From contig NC_008048.1 of assembly GCF_000013985.1 (NCBI RefSeq), forward strand, positions 868,001 through 932,000: a DNA stretch of 64,000 nucleotides, given 5' to 3'. Origin of the DNA: Sphingopyxis alaskensis RB2256. Its GTDB lineage: Bacteria; Pseudomonadota; Alphaproteobacteria; Sphingomonadales; Sphingomonadaceae. A model generated the notes under the pieces. That model saw nothing but the letters and a program-made list of their open reading frames with translations, made no database searches and was not told the origin of the DNA. Below, in pieces: positions 41,548-50,873 of this stretch; the first letter of the stretch is position 1, and each line of letters starts with the position of its first letter. Made by a program: the position numbers and the translations under genes.

Positions 41548-42780
41548 TCAGGCGATCGCCTTGCTGGACTTCAGCGCTTCGATCCGCTCCCAATCGAGGC
41601 CCAGTTCCATCAGGAACAATTCGGTATGTTCGGAAGCTTCCGGCGCGCGACAGTTTTCGACGCCCGCGCGATCGAATTGCACCGGATTGGCGACGAGCCG
41701 GATCGGCGGACCGCCATCGGCGCTCTCGACCTCGAAAATCAGGTCGTTGGCCAGCACCTGTTCGTCGCTGGCAACATCGTGCACCGATTGATAGGCCGCC
41801 CATTGGCCCTTCATCGTCTTGAGCTGCCGGGTCCAATAATCGAAGGGCTTTGCCGCGATCGCCTCCTTGACGAGCGGATAGGCTTCGGCAGCATTCGCCA
41901 TGATCGCTTCGGCGGTGGAAAAGCGTTCATCCTTCGCCGCCTCCGGGATGCCCAGATGGCCGAACACATCCTCGATATAGGGGCCGGGCGACAGCACGGT
42001 CAGGTTGATGAATTTCCCGTCCGATGTCTTGAATACGCCCATGAAAGGGTTGGTGCCGACCGCCTGCGCGTCGCCGGGCATCTGGTTTTCAAAGGGATCC
42101 CTGCCCAGTTCCATCGCAACATCGATCGAGCAGGCGGTGGCCCATATGCCGGACGACAGCAGCGACACATCGACCTCGGTGGCTTCGCCGGTGCGTTCGC
42201 GGTGGAACAGGGCCGCCGCGATGCCGCCCGCGATGTTCATGCCCCCGATCGTGTCGCCATAGGCCGGGCCGGGCTGGGTCAACGGGCCGTCGAGCGCCTT
42301 CGGCGTTACCAGCACCGCCGATCCGCCGCGCGCCCAATAGGCGGTCGAATCGAACCCGCCCTTGTCGCGTTCCGGCCCCTTGTCGCCAAAGGCGCTGCCG
42401 CGGACATAGATGATGTCGGGGTTGGCAGCGCGGATATGCTCGATATCGATCTTCAGCTTCTGCCGCGCCGACGGCAGATAGTTGGTCAGAAATACATCGG
42501 CGGTCTTGGCAATCTCGTACAGCAGCGCGCGGCCTTCTTCGGTCGAAATGTCGATGCCGACGCTGCGCTTGCCGCGATTGGGATGCTGCATCAGCGACGA
42601 TCGCTGCGGATTGACCGCCAGCCGTTGCAGCATCTGGATACCGCGCTGTGCGTCGCCGCGCACGGGATGCTCGATCTTGATCACATCGGCCCCCCAGTCG
42701 GTCATCACGCCCCCCGCTGCCGGCACGAAGGTGAATTGTGCGACTTCCAGGACGCGGACGCCTTCCATTACCTTGGTCAT
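41548..42780 (-). CDS. CoA transferase family III (CaiB/BaiF)
   Basis: A 410-residue single-unit family III CoA transferase. N-terminal signature [46 protein letters not shown] binds CoA; catalytic Asp is expected in [38 protein letters not shown] is typical. It probably gives CoA to an acid made by the upstream P450 and aldehyde dehydrogenase. Last gene of the leftward unit starting at 46878. The 72-bp convergent gap to the thiolase-fold gene has only a short GCGGA/TCCGC hairpin. Confidence 0.92.
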   Translation of the reverse strand: MTKVMEGVRVLEVAQFTFVPAAGGVMTDWGADVIKIEHPVRGDAQRGIQMLQRLAVNPQRSSLMQHPNRGKRSVGIDISTEEGRALLYEIAKTADVFLTNYLPSARQKLKIDIEHIRAANPDIIYVRGSAFGDKGPERDKGGFDSTAYWARGGSAVLVTPKALDGPLTQPGPAYGDTIGGMNIAGGIAAALFHRERTGEATEVDVSLLSSGIWATACSIDVAMELGRDPFENQMPGDAQAVGTNPFMGVFKTSDGKFINLTVLSPGPYIEDVFGHLGIPEAAKDERFSTAEAIMANAAEAYPLVKEAIAAKPFDYWTRQLKTMKGQWAAYQSVHDVASDEQVLANDLIFEVESADGGPPIRLVANPVQFDRAGVENCRAPEASEHTELFLMELGLDWERIEALKSSKAIA

Positions 42781-42794
42781 GCCTCGTCCCTTTC

Positions 42795-44270
42795 CTATTC
42801 GGCGTGGAAACCGATCACCTTTTGATAGGTGAATTCGTTCAGGCCATCCTCGCCATATTCGCGGCCATAGCCCGACCGCTTGATACCGCCGAAGGGGGCA
42901 TCGGACTGCATCGTGCCGGCGCCGCCGTTGATCGATACGCCGCCGGTCCGGATTTTGAGCGCCATCCGATAGGCCTGCCCGGCATCGGCCGAATAGATCG
43001 CGCCGGACAGGCCAAAATCGCTGGCATTGGCCAGGGCAATCGCTTCGTCGTCATCGTCGAAACCGATGACCGCCCCGATCGGTCCGAAAACCTCTTCCTG
43101 GGCCAGCCGGCTGTCATTCTTGACATTGTCGAACAGCGTCGGCTCGAAATAAAAGCCCTTGTCCAGCCCTTCCGGGCGTTTTCCGCCCGACACCAGCGTC
43201 GCGCCCTCGTCGCGGGCGATTGCGACATAATCCTCGGTCCGTTTGCGCGCGACTTCGCGGATCAACGGGCCGTAATTGACCGCGGGGTCGGCGGGGTTGC
43301 CGATCCTGATATGCGTCAGCATCCCTTTCAGCGCTTCGACAAATTGCGGCCGGACGCTGTTGTGGACCAAATGGCGGGTGGTGAGCGCGCAGCCCTGGCC
43401 GCAGTGGGTGGTGAACCCCATCAATCCCGCTGCGGCGGCCTTTTGAATGTCCGCGTCGCTGCGGACGATCAGCGCCGATTTGCCTCCCAGTTCCATCACG
43501 ATCCGTTTCAGCGTCGGCGCCGCCTGCGCCTGGATCATCGCGCCGACCTTGTCCGACCCGGTGAAATGCACCAGATCGACGCGCGGATCGGTGGTGAGCA
43601 GCTTGCCGGTTTCGATGTCGCCGGTCACGATGCTGAGAACGCCTTTCGGCAATCCCACCTCGTCGGCGATTTCGCCCAGGATCAGCGCTTCCATCGGGGT
43701 GTAGGGCGACGGCTTCAGAACCACCGTGCAGCCCACCGCAAGCGCCGGAACGACCTTGCCGACGTTCAGGAAGAAGGGGAAATTATAGGGGGAAATGGCG
43801 GCCACCACCCCGACCGGCTCGCGGCTGACCACGCCGGTGCCCAGCGTTGTGCGGCCCTGCGCGTTCGGCGTGAGTTCGACGGGCAGCGGGGTGACGGCGG
43901 GCCGCGATGCCAGTTCCACCGTGCGCCGCGCATGTTTCATCGGGATGCCATATTGCAGGAACTCCGCCAGCATCCGCGTCGCGCCCGCCTCGGCAACGAT
44001 CATGTCGACGATTGCGCCCTTGCGGGCATCCAGCGCGTCCAGAAAGCGGGTCAGGATTTTCTGCCGTTCGGCGACCGGCAGATGCGACCAGTCGCTTCTG
44101 TCGAAAGCATGGCGAGCAGCGCCGATTGCGGCTTCGACCTGCCGCGCGCTGCCGACCGGTGCCTCGATCAGCAGACTTTCGTCCGCGGGGTTGATCACCG
44201 CCTCGCGCCGATCGGTCTTCTCCCATTCGCCGCCCACATAGATGGCGTCGGCATATTTCAGAAATGGCAT
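42795..44270 (-). CDS. Aldehyde dehydrogenase (NAD(P)-dependent)
   Basis: A 491-residue [33 protein letters not shown] for NAD binding, catalytic Glu in MELGGKSA, nucleophile Cys in [24 protein letters not shown] and [21 protein letters not shown] 44268-44270 is used; the longer frame upstream runs back across the P450 gene. It sits between the P450 and the CoA transferase, so it probably oxidises a P450-derived aldehyde to the acid used by the transferase. Confidence 0.93.
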   Translation of the reverse strand: MPFLKYADAIYVGGEWEKTDRREAVINPADESLLIEAPVGSARQVEAAIGAARHAFDRSDWSHLPVAERQKILTRFLDALDARKGAIVDMIVAEAGATRMLAEFLQYGIPMKHARRTVELASRPAVTPLPVELTPNAQGRTTLGTGVVSREPVGVVAAISPYNFPFFLNVGKVVPALAVGCTVVLKPSPYTPMEALILGEIADEVGLPKGVLSIVTGDIETGKLLTTDPRVDLVHFTGSDKVGAMIQAQAAPTLKRIVMELGGKSALIVRSDADIQKAAAAGLMGFTTHCGQGCALTTRHLVHNSVRPQFVEALKGMLTHIRIGNPADPAVNYGPLIREVARKRTEDYVAIARDEGATLVSGGKRPEGLDKGFYFEPTLFDNVKNDSRLAQEEVFGPIGAVIGFDDDDEAIALANASDFGLSGAIYSADAGQAYRMALKIRTGGVSINGGAGTMQSDAPFGGIKRSGYGREYGEDGLNEFTYQKVIGFHAE

Positions 44271-44283
44271 TCCTATTTCCTTG

Positions 44284-45561
44284 TCAGGCGGCCTTGCAGT
44301 CCCAAACGATGGGCAGATTGCGGATCGACAACAGGCTGGGCACCACCGTCGTATCCGCGCCCTCGCGCACGCGGAACTCGTACGGGATACGGGTGAACCA
44401 TTCGTCGAGGAGCACGCGAAGCTCCCGCCGCGCCAGATGCGCGCCCAGACAGATGTGCACCCCGCCAGCCAATGTGAAGTGGCGGTTGTTCCTGCGCTCC
44501 GGGTCGAATTGATGGGGACATTCAAACTGTTGGGGATCAAAGTTCCCAGATGTGTTGAATGCCGTCACCCAGTCACCGGCCTTGATCTGTACGCCGTGCC
44601 ATTCGAAATCGCGCTTCACCTTGCGCCCCGAATTGACGAGCGGCTGGGTGCGGAGAAACTCCTCGACGGCAGAGTTGATCAGCGACTTGTCCTCGCGGAT
44701 CCGTTTCTGAAGCTGCGGGTGCATTGCGAAACGGCGGAACATCTGGCTGACCGTCGAGGCGACGGTATCGAGGCCGCCCAGCCACAGGAACCAGGTTATG
44801 CCGATCTTTTCATCGTCGGTGAGCGGGACGCCGTCGATCGAACCATTGGCGATATAGCTGCCCAGATTGGCATCCGGGCTGGCCTGCTTGTCGGCGATGA
44901 AGCCGCGTAGATAGGCCAGCACAGCTGTCAGCGCCTCCACCTTCTTGTCGATCCGGTCGTCGTGCAGAATGGCGAACTCCCAGTCGAGGAACTGGTCGAA
45001 CATGGTGAAGGGGAAACCCATCAGATCCAGAAAGACGCGCACCGGGAACACGCGCCCGAAATCATAAGCAATATCGACCTCGCCCCTGTCGGCGAACTGG
45101 TCGATCATCCCGCCGATGATCTCGCGGATGCGCGGTTCGCGCGCATTCATCGCAACGGGGGTGAACCAGGGGTTCAGGAACTTGCGGTAACGGCCATGAT
45201 CGGGCGGGTCGATGCCAAGCGGGATCGACGGAAAGGTTTCGCCGGCCAGTGCCTGGAACTGGGCGACGCCTTCGGAGGAGAAAAGCTCGTTATCCTCATA
45301 GACGCGGCGAATATCCTCATATCGGGTCACGACCCACGCGCCGTGCCGGTTGCCGCTGATCGGCCAGGGATAATAATGGATGCGCGGAAAGGCCTCGTCG
45401 CGCACCACGTCCATCGGGCGATAGGGCTCGGCCAGGTCGTTGGGGACGATGCCCGCCGCGAAGCGGGTGTCGAGCACAAGGTCGGGCGGGACATGCGCGG
45501 GGGCGGGCGGGGCATCGGCGCCCGCCCGTGCCACCGGACAGCGTTCGGCTAGACTGGTCAT
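44284..45561 (-). CDS. Cytochrome P450
   Basis: A 425-residue soluble P450. The I-helix reads WLGGLDTVAS, the K-helix EEFLR, and the heme loop TLAGGVHICLGAHLARRE with Cys at about residue 371. The heme motif has Leu-Ala where FG is common, an accepted variation. The long N-terminus and PLGIDPPDHGRYRKFLNPWFTP are like terpene/steroid-hydroxylating bacterial P450s. It differs clearly from the P450 at 11096. It follows the amidohydrolase by 3 bp and precedes the ALDH by 13 bp. Confidence 0.93.
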   Translation of the reverse strand: MTSLAERCPVARAGADAPPAPAHVPPDLVLDTRFAAGIVPNDLAEPYRPMDVVRDEAFPRIHYYPWPISGNRHGAWVVTRYEDIRRVYEDNELFSSEGVAQFQALAGETFPSIPLGIDPPDHGRYRKFLNPWFTPVAMNAREPRIREIIGGMIDQFADRGEVDIAYDFGRVFPVRVFLDLMGFPFTMFDQFLDWEFAILHDDRIDKKVEALTAVLAYLRGFIADKQASPDANLGSYIANGSIDGVPLTDDEKIGITWFLWLGGLDTVASTVSQMFRRFAMHPQLQKRIREDKSLINSAVEEFLRTQPLVNSGRKVKRDFEWHGVQIKAGDWVTAFNTSGNFDPQQFECPHQFDPERRNNRHFTLAGGVHICLGAHLARRELRVLLDEWFTRIPYEFRVREGADTTVVPSLLSIRNLPIVWDCKAA

Positions 45562-45564
45562 CGT

Positions 45565-46878
45565 TCAGGCCGATGCGAACATGCGTTCGATGTCGCCCGA
45601 CGTCACCGGGCGCTTGGCCTTGCCGATCGCGTCCATGCTCTCGGTTTTCAGCCCGCCCAGATTGTGCCGCGGGCTGACATCGACATCCTTGCCCAGTTCG
45701 CGCAGGTGCGCGACGGTGCAGTTTTCGCGTCCGCCATTCAGGCCGAAGGCGTCGAAACCATATTCGCGCATCACATTCTTGTGCGTGATCTTGTCGATCG
45801 TTTCCCTGGGCAGGCCGTTGACCGACGCCCAAAGATATTCCGGGACGTTGGGCCACACCGTATCCGAATGCGGATAGTCGCATTCGTAAGCGACCATGTC
45901 CTCGTTCATATATTCCAGATTCTTCACCCCGAACTGGTCGTCGATGAAACAGCAGATGATGTGTCGTTTGAACAGGTCGGAGGGTCGTTCGCCGCGGAAA
46001 TCGGTGTGGGTCCATTCATGATGATGTTCGTGGGTGAAATCGGCACGTTCCAGGAAATAGGGAATCCAGCCGATTCCCCCCTCCGACAGCGCCATTCGCA
46101 ATTCGGGATAGCGTTGCCAGAATGTCGCAAAGGTCCAGTCGGCTGCCGAATTGGCGATCGAAATCGGCATTGCGGTGATCCAGGCATCGATCGGGCTTTC
46201 GCTCGACGGGTGCATTGCGCGCGCGCCGGTACCGATATGGCAGTTGATCACCATCTTGTAATCGGAACAGGCAGCCCAGAAAGGCTCCCAATATTCATTG
46301 TGGATGCTGGGCAGCCCGATGTTGGCGGGATTGTCCGAAAAACTTACGGCATGAACGCCAAGGTCGCTCATCCGCTTCAGCTCTTTCAGGGTTTCGTCCA
46401 TGTCCCACATCGGAACGAGGCACATCGGGATGAAGCGTCCCGGCGCGGCGGCGCACCATTCCTGGACATGCCAGTCGTTCCAGGCGCGGCAGGCGAGCAG
46501 CGCTTCGTCGGGCGCCTTCTGGGCCATGCCGACAAAGGTGCCGCCGGCAAAGCCGGGCATGGTGGGGAAGTTCAGCGAAGCGAGCACGCCGTTGGCGTTC
46601 ATGTCATCGACGCGCAGCTTGGGGTCATAGGTGCCGGGGCGAAGCTGATCGAAGGCGCTCGGTTCCATGCCATATTCGCTGCGCGGGCGGCCGACCACGG
46701 CATTCAGGCCGATGGTCGGGTAACGCTGTCCGTTCCACAGCCAGATGTCCTTGCCATTGTCCTGGACGATGTGCGGGGCGCGATCCTTCTTTCCGGCCGG
46801 ATAATGGCGGATGAAGGCCTCGGGGGGCTCGATCGCATGATCGTCGACGCTGATGATGATCATATCGTCCATCTGCAT
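45565..46878 (-). CDS. Amidohydrolase family 2
   Basis: A 437-residue amidohydrolase-2 protein with metal-site segments SVDDHAIEPPEAF, INCHIGTGARA and ECDYPHSDTVWP, plus a His cluster (THEHHHEWTHTDF). It is longer than the 372-residue relative at 27533 and has about 70 extra C-terminal residues. GAGAGGAGAG precedes the ATG. First gene of a leftward unit with P450, ALDH and CoA transferase, starting from an intergenic region carrying two different operator-like repeats. Confidence 0.88.
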   Translation of the reverse strand: MQMDDMIIISVDDHAIEPPEAFIRHYPAGKKDRAPHIVQDNGKDIWLWNGQRYPTIGLNAVVGRPRSEYGMEPSAFDQLRPGTYDPKLRVDDMNANGVLASLNFPTMPGFAGGTFVGMAQKAPDEALLACRAWNDWHVQEWCAAAPGRFIPMCLVPMWDMDETLKELKRMSDLGVHAVSFSDNPANIGLPSIHNEYWEPFWAACSDYKMVINCHIGTGARAMHPSSESPIDAWITAMPISIANSAADWTFATFWQRYPELRMALSEGGIGWIPYFLERADFTHEHHHEWTHTDFRGERPSDLFKRHIICCFIDDQFGVKNLEYMNEDMVAYECDYPHSDTVWPNVPEYLWASVNGLPRETIDKITHKNVMREYGFDAFGLNGGRENCTVAHLRELGKDVDVSPRHNLGGLKTESMDAIGKAKRPVTSGDIERMFASA

Positions 46879-46927
46879 GGCGACTCTCCTCTCGGCTGGC
46901 TTGTTCTTGTCGACATTCTCGCAAAAA

Positions 46928-46942
46928 TTGACGATGTGTCAA
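46928..46942. promoter_or_regulatory. Inverted repeat TTGAC-N5-GTCAA (amidohydrolase / DUF35)
   Basis: TTGACGATGTGTCAA, with perfect 5-bp arms and the same spacing as the repeats at 36042 and 37689, lies in the 103-bp divergent gap. It is 13 bp from the degraded AGTTATATAACT-like site at 46956, so two regulators may meet here. Confidence 0.6.
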
Positions 46943-46955
46943 CTATTGGTTTATG

Positions 46956-46971
46956 ACCTGGTTTAATAAGT
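46956..46971. promoter_or_regulatory. Degenerate regulon site ACCTGGTTTAATAAGT
   Basis: ACCTGGTTTAATAAGT matches the site at 28701-28716 (ACCTAGTTATATAAGT) at 13 of 16 positions. It sits directly before the DUF35 gene, in the divergent gap with the amidohydrolase. It is weaker than the five main copies. Confidence 0.4.
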
Positions 46972-46981
46972 GGAGAGGCCG

Positions 46982-47389
46982 ATGCTGACGCGAACCCTTC
47001 CGGTGATCGACCGGGACAATGAAGCTTTCTGGACCTGGGGGCGCGAGGGGAAGCTTGCCATCCATCGCTGCGCGAATTGCGCCTGTTTCGTGCATCCGCC
47101 GGTCCCGTTCTGTCCCTGTTGCGAAAGCCGCGACGTCGCGCCGCAGCCTGTGTCGGGGCGCGGCCGAATCGTTACCTTCACCGTCAATCACAAGCCCTGG
47201 GTGCCTGATATTTCCGCGCCCTATGTCCTTGCGCTCGTGGCGATCGAGGAACAGGACGATGTGCGCCTTGCCACCAACATCATCGGCTGCGCGGCCGAAG
47301 ATGTGCGCTTCGACATGGAGGTGGAGGTCGTTTTCGAGGCGGCTGAGGACCTGTGGATCCCGCTTTTTCGTCCGGTGCCGTCGGCATGA
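46982..47389 (+). CDS. Zn-ribbon/OB-fold DUF35 protein
   Basis: A 135-residue DUF35 protein. Zinc ligands lie in RCANCACFVHPP and FCPCCESRDV; the OB fold has GRGRIVTFTVNHKPWVPDIS and YVLALVAIEEQDDVRLATNI. ATG 46982 has GGAGAGG just upstream. It overlaps the next gene by 4 nt, forming the third DUF35/thiolase-fold pair, and is closest to the DUF35 at 39914. Confidence 0.9.
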   Translation: MLTRTLPVIDRDNEAFWTWGREGKLAIHRCANCACFVHPPVPFCPCCESRDVAPQPVSGRGRIVTFTVNHKPWVPDISAPYVLALVAIEEQDDVRLATNIIGCAAEDVRFDMEVEVVFEAAEDLWIPLFRPVPSA

Positions 47390-48570
47390 CCCGCTTCGCC
47401 GAGAAAAATGTCGCTATCACCGGCATCGGCATGTCGGACGTGTCGCGCGGCGCGGCGAAGTCGGCGCTGGCGCTCACGGTCGATGCGGCGCTGGAAGCGA
47501 TCGCCGACGCCGGACTGACGCGCGCCGAGATCGACGGGATCGCCACCTGGCCCGGTGAACGCGCCGACGGTTCGGGTTTTTCCCCGGTCGGCAGCGCGGC
47601 GCTCCAGGACGCCTTGCGGCTGGAGGTTGGATGGTATGCGGGGGGAGGGGAGGCGCCGGGGCAATATGGCGCCGTCTTCAACGCGATCGGTGCGATAACC
47701 GCGGGCTTATGTCGCAACGTCCTCATCTTTCGCACCATGTATGAAGCGACGGCGCGCAAGAGCTTCTATGCCAATTCGCTGCTGCGCGAGGGACAGCGGC
47801 AGGCGGGCCCCTTTGCCTGGTATGCACCCTATTATACCTATTCGACAGCTTTGCAGCAGGCGCTGTTCTTCAATCTTTATGTTCACAAAAGCGGCATCCG
47901 GCCCGATCAGGTCGGACAGATTGCGGTGGGCCAGCGTCGCAACGCTGCGCTCAATCCCAAGGCGATCTATCGCACGCCGATCACCCTCGACGATTATCTG
48001 GCGTCACCGCTCATCGCGACGCCGCTGCGTCTTTATGATTGCGACGTCCCCATCGACGGCGCCGTTGCCATTATCGTGTCGCGTATGGACGTCGCACGCA
48101 CGCTCAAAAATCCGCCGGTGCGTATCGAGGCGATCGGATCGTCGATGCGCTATCGCAACAGCTGGACGCAGCTCGATGCGCTCGACACCCAGGCGCAACC
48201 GAAAGTGGCGGAGATGATGTGGAGCCGAACCGACCTGAAACCCGTCGATGTCGACATCGCCCAGCTTTACGACGGCTTCAGCTACCACACCATCAACTGG
48301 CTGGAAAATTTCGGTTTTTGCGAGCGCTATGGCGCAAAGGATTTTATCGAGGGCGGCAGGCGTATCGCGCTCGATGGCGACCTGCCGGTGAATACGGGCG
48401 GGGGCGCGCTGTCTGCCGGACGCCTTCATGCCTATGGCGCTGTGCACGAAACCTGCATCCAGCTTTGGGGCCGCGGTGGTGCGCGGCAGGTCGCGGGCGA
48501 GCCCCGCGTCTGCGCGACCTCGACCGCCGGTGGCCCGCTTGCGGGGGCGATGCTGCTGGTCCGCGATTGA
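47386..48570 (+). CDS. Thiolase-fold protein, Ltp2-type (probable aldolase subunit)
   Basis: A 394-residue SCP2-thiolase homologue: AITGIGMSDVSRGAAKSAL ... LYDCDVPIDGAVAIIV ... IAQLYDGFSYHTINWLENFGFCERYGAKDF ... NTGGGALSAGRLHAYGAVHETCIQLWG. The usual nucleophile region (APGQYGAVFNAIGAITAGL) has no Cys in position, so an aldolase role with the coupled DUF35 is favoured over thiolysis. It is nearly contiguous (3 bp) with the convergent amidohydrolase-3 gene. Confidence 0.87.
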   Translation: MTRFAEKNVAITGIGMSDVSRGAAKSALALTVDAALEAIADAGLTRAEIDGIATWPGERADGSGFSPVGSAALQDALRLEVGWYAGGGEAPGQYGAVFNAIGAITAGLCRNVLIFRTMYEATARKSFYANSLLREGQRQAGPFAWYAPYYTYSTALQQALFFNLYVHKSGIRPDQVGQIAVGQRRNAALNPKAIYRTPITLDDYLASPLIATPLRLYDCDVPIDGAVAIIVSRMDVARTLKNPPVRIEAIGSSMRYRNSWTQLDALDTQAQPKVAEMMWSRTDLKPVDVDIAQLYDGFSYHTINWLENFGFCERYGAKDFIEGGRRIALDGDLPVNTGGGALSAGRLHAYGAVHETCIQLWGRGGARQVAGEPRVCATSTAGGPLAGAMLLVRD

Positions 48571-48573
48571 AGG

Positions 48574-49911
48574 TCAGGCCTGCCAGACGATGTCGCCGCC
48601 GATGACGGTCAGGCCGACATGGCCCAGCGCACCGGGATCGCGCGGCCAATCGTACAGCATCAGGTCCGCCGGACCGCCAATGTGCAGCGCCCCCGCCTCA
48701 TACAGCGCCAGCGCGGCTTCGCGGCCGATGGCTTCATCAATGCCGATAACGTGCCCCCTTTGCGTCCGGCGATCGGTCGCGGCGCGCAGGGCGATCCACG
48801 GATTGAGCTCACCATAAGGCGCGTCGGATCCGCCGCGCATCGCAACACCCGCACGGATCAACGAGCCCAGCCGGTAAAGATCGCCCAATTCATCATCCTG
48901 CATCTGGGCGCGATAACGGTCGCCGCGATCGTGGATGAAATTGGGCTGGGTCACGACGATCAGGCCGGCAGCCGCAATATCGTCGATCAGGCTGTAGGCG
49001 ATCCTTCCGCCATGTTCGATCCGGTCCCCCGGCTTGGTTCCGCCCGCCTGGTCGAGCGCGCCGAGGTAAAACAGCAGTTCGCCCAGCGTGACGCAATGGG
49101 CGGCGACAGGCCGACCCAAACGGCGCGCTGCATCGATCCGGGCGGCGAGTTGCGCGAGCGGGGGCAGGTCGTTTTCGTCGAGCAGCAGCTTGACAGCCCC
49201 GAGCCGATATCCCTCACCAGCGGGAAGCGCCTCCGTGCCCATGATGGTCAGCCGCTGGGGCAATGCACCGGCAAGCAGCGCGGCTTCGGCGGCACCGTTT
49301 GAAGCACCGGCATCGGTAACAGCCGTAACGCCCCAGCGCGCCAGCGTCGCGCCAAGCGCCGCGAGCGACGGCGGCTGGCCGCCGATCCGTCCGCGCAGCC
49401 AGGCGTCGCCGCGCCATATTCGTCCGTTCGGTTCGCCATCCGCCGATCGTTCGACACAGGCGGGAAAGGGTGGGCCGCCCAGTCGCCTCACCCCCGCGCT
49501 GTTCAACAGCCAATAGCCCCCGGTGCGATCCTGTATCCGCAGTGGGCGGTCCGGTAGCCAGGCATCAAGCACCGCCCGGTCGGGCAGGCCTGCCACGCGC
49601 TCGTCATAGCCGATCGCGCGCACCCAGGTGACCGGCGTGCCCGTCGCACGTCGCAGCCGATCGACAATCGCGTCGGCGTTCCGGCAGCCGGACAGATCGA
49701 CCGACTCCCGCCGCGCCGCGGCGGCGAGGAGATGCAGGTGATGGTCGTGTAAACCCGGCCCCAGGATCTGCCCCGCCGCGTCATATTCCGGCCCCTTGCC
49801 GGAGACGCGCTCGTCCATTGCCGCGATCCGGCCCTCGCATATCCCGACGTCGACCGCGCGTCCGTCCTGCGTTCGTGCGTTGCGGATGACCAGATCGAAA
49901 CGGAGCATCAT
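48574..49911 (-). CDS. Amidohydrolase family 3 (YtcJ-like)
   Basis: A 445-residue amidohydrolase-3 enzyme. The N-terminal metal pair is GPGLHDHHLHLLA; further ligands lie in VAAHCVTLGEL, RIEHGG and MRGGSDAPYGELNPW; IGGPADLMLYDWPRDP is the closing beta-sandwich. The start is ATG 49911, overlapping the upstream stop by 4 nt. These enzymes hydrolyse amides or related C-N bonds, and many are uncharacterised. Its place at the end of a CoA-linked operon gives no specific substrate. Confidence 0.87.
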   Translation of the reverse strand: MMLRFDLVIRNARTQDGRAVDVGICEGRIAAMDERVSGKGPEYDAAGQILGPGLHDHHLHLLAAAARRESVDLSGCRNADAIVDRLRRATGTPVTWVRAIGYDERVAGLPDRAVLDAWLPDRPLRIQDRTGGYWLLNSAGVRRLGGPPFPACVERSADGEPNGRIWRGDAWLRGRIGGQPPSLAALGATLARWGVTAVTDAGASNGAAEAALLAGALPQRLTIMGTEALPAGEGYRLGAVKLLLDENDLPPLAQLAARIDAARRLGRPVAAHCVTLGELLFYLGALDQAGGTKPGDRIEHGGRIAYSLIDDIAAAGLIVVTQPNFIHDRGDRYRAQMQDDELGDLYRLGSLIRAGVAMRGGSDAPYGELNPWIALRAATDRRTQRGHVIGIDEAIGREAALALYEAGALHIGGPADLMLYDWPRDPGALGHVGLTVIGGDIVWQA

Positions 49912-50873
49912 GCGACGATCCGCGCAAAATGGGCGGCGGTTCGCGCCAGCGCGATGTCGATCACGCCGCATTGCCCCGCAGCCAGGGCTTCGAGGGCCAG
50001 GGTGGCGGCAACGATTCCCGTGAGCGGGTCGGCGAGCGCGTCGCCCATGAAGTTCGGGCGGTCGCCGTTCCAGGCGACCAGTCCGCCCGCGGCCGCACAG
50101 TCATCGCCAAAGCCGACCCGCATCGCCGCGTCGCCGCGCCAGCCGTGCGCGGTGATCGCGATCCATAGCAGATCGGGATTGGCCGCAAAAACCTCTGCTT
50201 CGCCAAGGCCGAGCCGGGCCAGCGCGTGGGGGCGCCCCGACGTGATCAATACACGCGCCTTTGCAACCATCGCCATCAACGCACCGGGTTCGAAGAGGAT
50301 GTTTCGCCGCCGCTTTCGACCGTTCAGCCGCCGGTCGAGCCGCGGCGTGTGGACGGGTGTAGGATCGGGCCTGGCAGTGCTTTCGACCTTCACCACCTCA
50401 TGCCCCGCCTCGGCGAGCAGGGCGCCGCAATAGGGGCCGGCCCACAGCGCGGACAGGTCAAGCACCCTGCCATTGTCCCGAGCGCCCTCATAGAGATCCG
50501 GCGCCTTGAACGGCGATGCTTCGCCAATGCGGGCGACGGGCAGATGCAGCGCGACGCCATCGGCCACCATCGCTGTCGCCGGTCTTGCTCTTGCCGACGC
50601 GGCAATGGCGTCCCAGGGGGCCTCATCGAAGCCGGAGCCGGTCCACGCCGGCACTAAATCGCGGTCGGCGTCGCGGGCGAGCGACACGGCGATCCATTCG
50701 TCCTGACAGGGGATCAGCCTGCAATGCCGATTGGGCGACCATTCGCCGGGAGGCGCAAGATCAAGATCGTCGGCGCGCGATAGCGCGCGGCGCGGATCGA
50801 ACGCGATGCGGCCGTCCGACGCGGCGATCAACCGCTCGCCTGCGGTCGCCACGGCGTCCAGCAAGGCGGTCAA
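49908..50873 (-). CDS. CoA transferase family III protein with permuted domain order
   Basis: A 321-residue CaiB/BaiF-related protein. The family's N-terminal signature (VLDLSALWAGPYCGALLAEA) starts only at about residue 137. The preceding 130 residues (RLIPCQDEWIAVSLARDAD ... MVADGVALHLPVARIGE) look like the family's central-to-C-terminal part. The order therefore appears circularly permuted, or like the second half of one unit joined to the first half of another. The TTG start at 50873 overlaps the upstream stop and has GAGGAGG 5 nt before it. A CoA-transfer role is likely but unproven. Confidence 0.75.
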   Translation of the reverse strand: MTALLDAVATAGERLIAASDGRIAFDPRRALSRADDLDLAPPGEWSPNRHCRLIPCQDEWIAVSLARDADRDLVPAWTGSGFDEAPWDAIAASARARPATAMVADGVALHLPVARIGEASPFKAPDLYEGARDNGRVLDLSALWAGPYCGALLAEAGHEVVKVESTARPDPTPVHTPRLDRRLNGRKRRRNILFEPGALMAMVAKARVLITSGRPHALARLGLGEAEVFAANPDLLWIAITAHGWRGDAAMRVGFGDDCAAAGGLVAWNGDRPNFMGDALADPLTGIVAATLALEALAAGQCGVIDIALARTAAHFARIVA

